Shown: one piece after another, positions 4,790 to 6,936 of the stretch | How positions within the stretch are numbered: position 1 is the first letter of the stretch | How the letters are laid out: every line of letters begins with the position of its first letter | DNA from: Helicobacteraceae bacterium | Lineage (GTDB): Bacteria; Campylobacterota; Campylobacteria; Campylobacterales; SZUA-545 | DNA length: 6,936 nt | Direction of reading: 5' to 3' | Assembly (NCBI GenBank): GCA_031273735.1 | Contig: JAISRI010000039.1 | Coordinates: 1 to 6,936, forward strand | Translations under genes and position numbers: made by a program | The notes under the pieces: generated by a model | Told to the model about the DNA's origin: nothing | Databases searched by the model: none | Seen by the model: the letters and a program-made list of their open reading frames with translations, nothing else

Positions 4790-6217
4790 TCATCTGCGAG
4801 CGCAATTGGTTGCAAGCGTTATGTTTCCCGACGCAGGATCGTAAAGCCAGCATTTATCGACGTTTAATTCCGCGTTTGGATCGGTAACGCCGCCGCTTCC
4901 CGTAGCGGGTCCTCTGATTATCGTTTGCGAGCCATACGCTTCGGTGGTATATCCTTCGCGTCCTTCAGGTTCAAGAACAAGCGCTAACGCCGTCGAACAT
5001 TCGCCGCCGCTTGAAGCGCGCGACGGAGTAGGATCGCGCCACGAGCGCACGCTTAAGCTATTTGGATAACCCGATTTATTAAGGCGTTTTTCGTCGTTTG
5101 GAGCGGCGTCGCTATATGGAAGTATGGTAACGGTATGTTGGTTGCCATAACAATCCAGCGTTTTCATCGTAACGCCTCTGCCTAGATATAATATGGCGCG
5201 TCCGCGTATGGCTTGAAGAGACGATCTGACGGAGCCAATACCAGACCTTTCGGCGGCTATCATCGCGTCGTCTTGAACGCCCGAAAATCTAGGAAGAGCA
5301 ACGGCGGCAATAATGCCTAGAATGACGACAAAAGCCGCAAAAGTTACAAGTAAAATTATAATAACGCTATTTGAGCGGTTTTGCGGCTGTTGCGTTCCAT
5401 ATTGCAAAGGTTGCCCGTTATCTTTAATCACTAGCGTTCCAGCCAACATATCGTGCCAGCCCCGTTTGCGCGCGTCAAACGCAACCCATAGAAAACCTAA
5501 ACAAAGCGGAATAGCGGAAAGGCTATAGGCAATATATCTGCCTACAAATTGCGCCGCCGTAGGTTTTCCAAGCGTTTGCGCGTCGACAATTTTCGCTTTT
5601 AGCGCCATCTTGCCGGGCGTGGCTTGCCTGCTTGTCCAAAAACCCAATACGTAAATAAGCGAGACGGCGGCGCTTATGAAATACTCGAATATTTCAATCT
5701 CTTTGTCGCTCATAGAATCAAAGAAACCAACTGCGCCTAGTATCAAAACCAATACAAATGCCGTAAGCAAAACATTATCAATAATGCTCGCTAAAAATCG
5801 CGCCCAAAACCCCACATATTCCACAGACGGATTTTGCGCGGCTTGCGAATAGCCGCTTTGTTGGTAATAGTTCGTGTTTTGCGACTGTTGCGGCGGCGTT
5901 ACGATCGATTTGTTCCGATCGCCGCGCAAAACAAGCGCCAAAAGATCGACGACTTCCGCCGCTAAACTTTCGTCTATCAATCGCTCTTGATTTAAGAGGC
6001 GGGTTTGTATCTCTTTGCAAACCTCTAAATCGTTAGCGTTTGCGATCTCTTGCGCCGCTCCCGCTTCGATTGCGATTAGCAATAAGCGCCGTTCTTTTTC
6101 AAAGCCTTGTTGCGCGTAGTCGCTCAAAAGAGCTTTTGTTTTAATTGCGTCAAGCAACGTATCCTTACCATGATCCGCCGCTAATTTAGCGACGATCGAC
6201 ATAAACTTTGCATCCAT
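4790..6217 (-). CDS. Chimeric protein: shared module, RDD membrane domain, pseudopilin-like C-terminus
   Basis: This 475-residue protein has four visible parts. Residues 1-100 are the shared helical module. Residues 102-131 are a Gln/Asn/Tyr-rich linker (PPQQSQNTNYYQQ). Residues about 132-266 are an RDD domain: GFWARFLASIID with R140 and D147, hydrophobic stretches at 143-164, 176-194 and 228-247, TPGK at 200-203, then FDARKRGWHDMLAGT. Residues about 283-308 are a hydrophobic helix running into AVALPRFSGVQDDA, followed by AAERSGIGSVRSSLQ, the hallmark of a type IV pilin/pseudopilin N-terminal helix, and then a C-terminal domain with LVLEPEGREGY and CWLYD. This pilin part resembles epsilonproteobacterial type II secretion-like pseudopilins. 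The leader motif (Gly before Phe, then Glu at +5) is missing and the helix lies inside the protein, so prepilin peptidase cleavage looks impossible. Four cysteines (356, 407, 456, 472) would suit a disulfide-bonded periplasmic domain. A strong AAGGAG precedes ATG 6217. Function unknown; the fusion is the notable point. Confidence 0.85.
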   Translation of the reverse strand: MDAKFMSIVAKLAADHGKDTLLDAIKTKALLSDYAQQGFEKERRLLLIAIEAGAAQEIANANDLEVCKEIQTRLLNQERLIDESLAAEVVDLLALVLRGDRNKSIVTPPQQSQNTNYYQQSGYSQAAQNPSVEYVGFWARFLASIIDNVLLTAFVLVLILGAVGFFDSMSDKEIEIFEYFISAAVSLIYVLGFWTSRQATPGKMALKAKIVDAQTLGKPTAAQFVGRYIAYSLSAIPLCLGFLWVAFDARKRGWHDMLAGTLVIKDNGQPLQYGTQQPQNRSNSVIIILLVTFAAFVVILGIIAAVALPRFSGVQDDAMIAAERSGIGSVRSSLQAIRGRAILYLGRGVTMKTLDCYGNQHTVTILPYSDAAPNDEKRLNKSGYPNSLSVRSWRDPTPSRASSGGECSTALALVLEPEGREGYTTEAYGSQTIIRGPATGSGGVTDPNAELNVDKCWLYDPASGNITLATNCARR

Positions 6218-6222
6218 TTTTA

Positions 6223-6228
6223 CTCCTT
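6223..6228 (-). promoter_or_regulatory. Ribosome binding site of the RDD/pilin gene
   Basis: AAGGAG on the minus strand, 5 nt before ATG 6217. It lies inside the 13-nt gap after the stop codon of the upstream TPR gene and is the strongest ribosome binding site of this gene cluster within the window. Confidence 0.75.
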
Positions 6229-6230
6229 TT

Positions 6231-6936
6231 TTAGTCGTGAATTAGCTTATTTTCGCCTAGATATTTCAATACTTTGCAATCGCCTAACTCGCATGCTTTT
6301 CTAGCGTCTTGCGTCGCTTTTTTGTAATCTTTAAGCTCGGCGTAAGCGGCGGCGCGATTACCGTAAGCCATCGTATGGTTTGGATTGATCTTAATCGCCT
6401 GCGAATAATCTGCAATCGCTTTATTTATATCGCTTAAATCAGCATAAGCGTTTCCGCGATTGTAGTAAGCCCTTGCATAGTTTGGATCGATCTCGATTGC
6501 TTTATCAAAATCTACGATCGCTCTTTCATAATCGCCTAAATCAGCATAAACTGCGGCGCGATTAGTGTAGGCGTCGGCAGATTTTGGATCAATCTTGATC
6601 GCTTGCGTATAGTCCGCGATCGCTTTGTTTGTATTGCCTAATTCTTCGTAAGCATATCCTCGATTAGTGTAAGCATTCGCATAGTTTGGATTGATCTTAA
6701 TCGCTTGATTAAAATCGGCGATTGCTTTATTGTAATCGCCTAAATCAGCATAAGCGTTTCCACGATTATAGTAAGCTGTTGCAAAGTTTGGATCGATCTT
6801 GATCGCTTGCGTATAATCTGTGATCGCCTTGCTTGTATTGCCTAAACCAGCATAAACTGCGGCGCGATTAGTGTAGGCGTCGGCAGATTTTGGATCAATC
6901 TTGATCGCTTGCGTATAGTCCGCGATCGCTTTATTG
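6231..6936 (-). CDS. TPR-repeat protein, 5' end beyond window
   Basis: An open frame enters at the right edge and ends at TAA (6231-6233), giving 234 visible C-terminal residues; the start is not in the window. The visible part is almost entirely canonical 34-residue TPRs, about six and a half units (AYTNR-A-YA-LG---KAI-DY-QAIKIDPN pattern), ending in a shorter unit (AELKDYKKATQDARKACELGDC) and the tail KVLKYLGENKLIHD. TPR arrays are protein-binding scaffolds; the partner is unknown. No membrane segment or signal peptide is visible, but those would be in the missing part. It is first of the four visible genes of the putative operon and stops 13 nt before the RDD/pilin gene. By analogy with the downstream TM-TPR gene it may also begin with the shared MDAKF module and a TM helix, but nothing in the window shows this. 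Confidence 0.9.
   Translation of the reverse strand, partial: NKAIADYTQAIKIDPKSADAYTNRAAVYAGLGNTSKAITDYTQAIKIDPNFATAYYNRGNAYADLGDYNKAIADFNQAIKINPNYANAYTNRGYAYEELGNTNKAIADYTQAIKIDPKSADAYTNRAAVYADLGDYERAIVDFDKAIEIDPNYARAYYNRGNAYADLSDINKAIADYSQAIKINPNHTMAYGNRAAAYAELKDYKKATQDARKACELGDCKVLKYLGENKLIHD
6542..6932 (-). repeat. 306-bp higher-order repeat in the TPR array
   Basis: Positions 6542-6626 and 6848-6932 are identical over 85 nt and exactly 306 bp apart, which equals three 34-residue TPR units. Flanking sequence is in the same register: the AAATCAGCATAAGCG block at 6436 recurs at 6742, again 306 bp away. The array thus appears to have grown by duplication of a three-TPR block rather than single units. 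The second copy runs to the window edge, so the full extent is unknown. Confidence 0.85.

Larger units (their letters stand above)
2497..6936 (-). other. Probable operon of four envelope-module genes
   Basis: Four minus-strand genes lie head to tail with gaps of 13, 26 and 17 nt, each gap containing the next gene's ribosome binding region. The order of transcription is TPR protein (partial), RDD/pilin chimera, glycine-rich membrane protein, TM-TPR protein. Three share one N-terminal module. There is no room for internal promoters in the gaps, so the promoter should lie beyond 6936. Cotranscription is inferred from spacing only. Confidence 0.7.

Noticed and set aside
6436..6936. CRISPR-like regular repeats
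   Set aside because: The period is 102/306 bp and the repeats translate as TPR units in an uninterrupted frame; there are no unique spacers.
2497..6936. Anti-phage defence or toxin-antitoxin locus
   Set aside because: No nuclease, protease, NTPase, TIR or toxin motif is visible in any of the four genes; modular architecture alone is not enough.

Overview
The window looks like a piece of an uncultivated Campylobacterota (epsilonproteobacterial) genome. The first two genes, a PEB4-like periplasmic parvulin isomerase followed 35 nt later by a 307-residue class II fructose-bisphosphate aldolase, reproduce a gene pair known from Campylobacter and Helicobacter. The aldolase matches the H. pylori type almost motif for motif. 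A pseudopilin-like segment further along also has an epsilonproteobacterial flavour. This assignment is by recognition only; no database search was run.

Layout. Positions 22-1790 (+) hold the isomerase and fba, probably one transcript. Positions 1791-2496 are a 706-bp gene-free spacer between converging transcription units. It carries four copies (29, 68, 104 and 139 bp) of a palindromic REP-like element with constant ends (GTCATTCC... and ...GCGGGAATCCAAAT) and variable, hairpin-rich interiors. Positions 2497-6936 (-) hold four closely packed genes (gaps of 13, 26 and 17 nt), read right to left: a TPR protein cut by the window edge, an RDD/pseudopilin chimera, a small glycine-rich membrane protein, and a membrane-anchored TPR protein.

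The most notable feature is that three of the four minus-strand proteins begin with the same ~100-residue helical, highly charged module (MDAKF...ADHGK...KALL-DYAQ...FEKERRLLL-AIEAGAA-EIANA...DLLALVL). It is followed by three unrelated membrane-associated C-terminal parts: one TM helix plus a long TPR array; a Gln-rich linker plus two glycine-rich TM segments; and a Gln/Tyr-rich linker plus an RDD membrane domain plus a pilin-like TM and C-terminal domain that lacks the usual prepilin cleavage motif. I do not recognise the module as a named domain. The arrangement suggests a common cytoplasmic 'socket' that brings different envelope modules into one operon-encoded system. That role is inference. 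Housekeeping genes lie to the left of the repeat-rich spacer and this accessory, duplication-prone cluster lies to the right.

The TPR genes show recent tandem duplication at DNA level: a 102-bp period in the first, and a 306-bp (three-TPR) higher-order period with an exact 85-bp repeat in the second. The paralogous N-terminal modules share exact stretches of 50-53 nt, indicating recent duplication or gene conversion.
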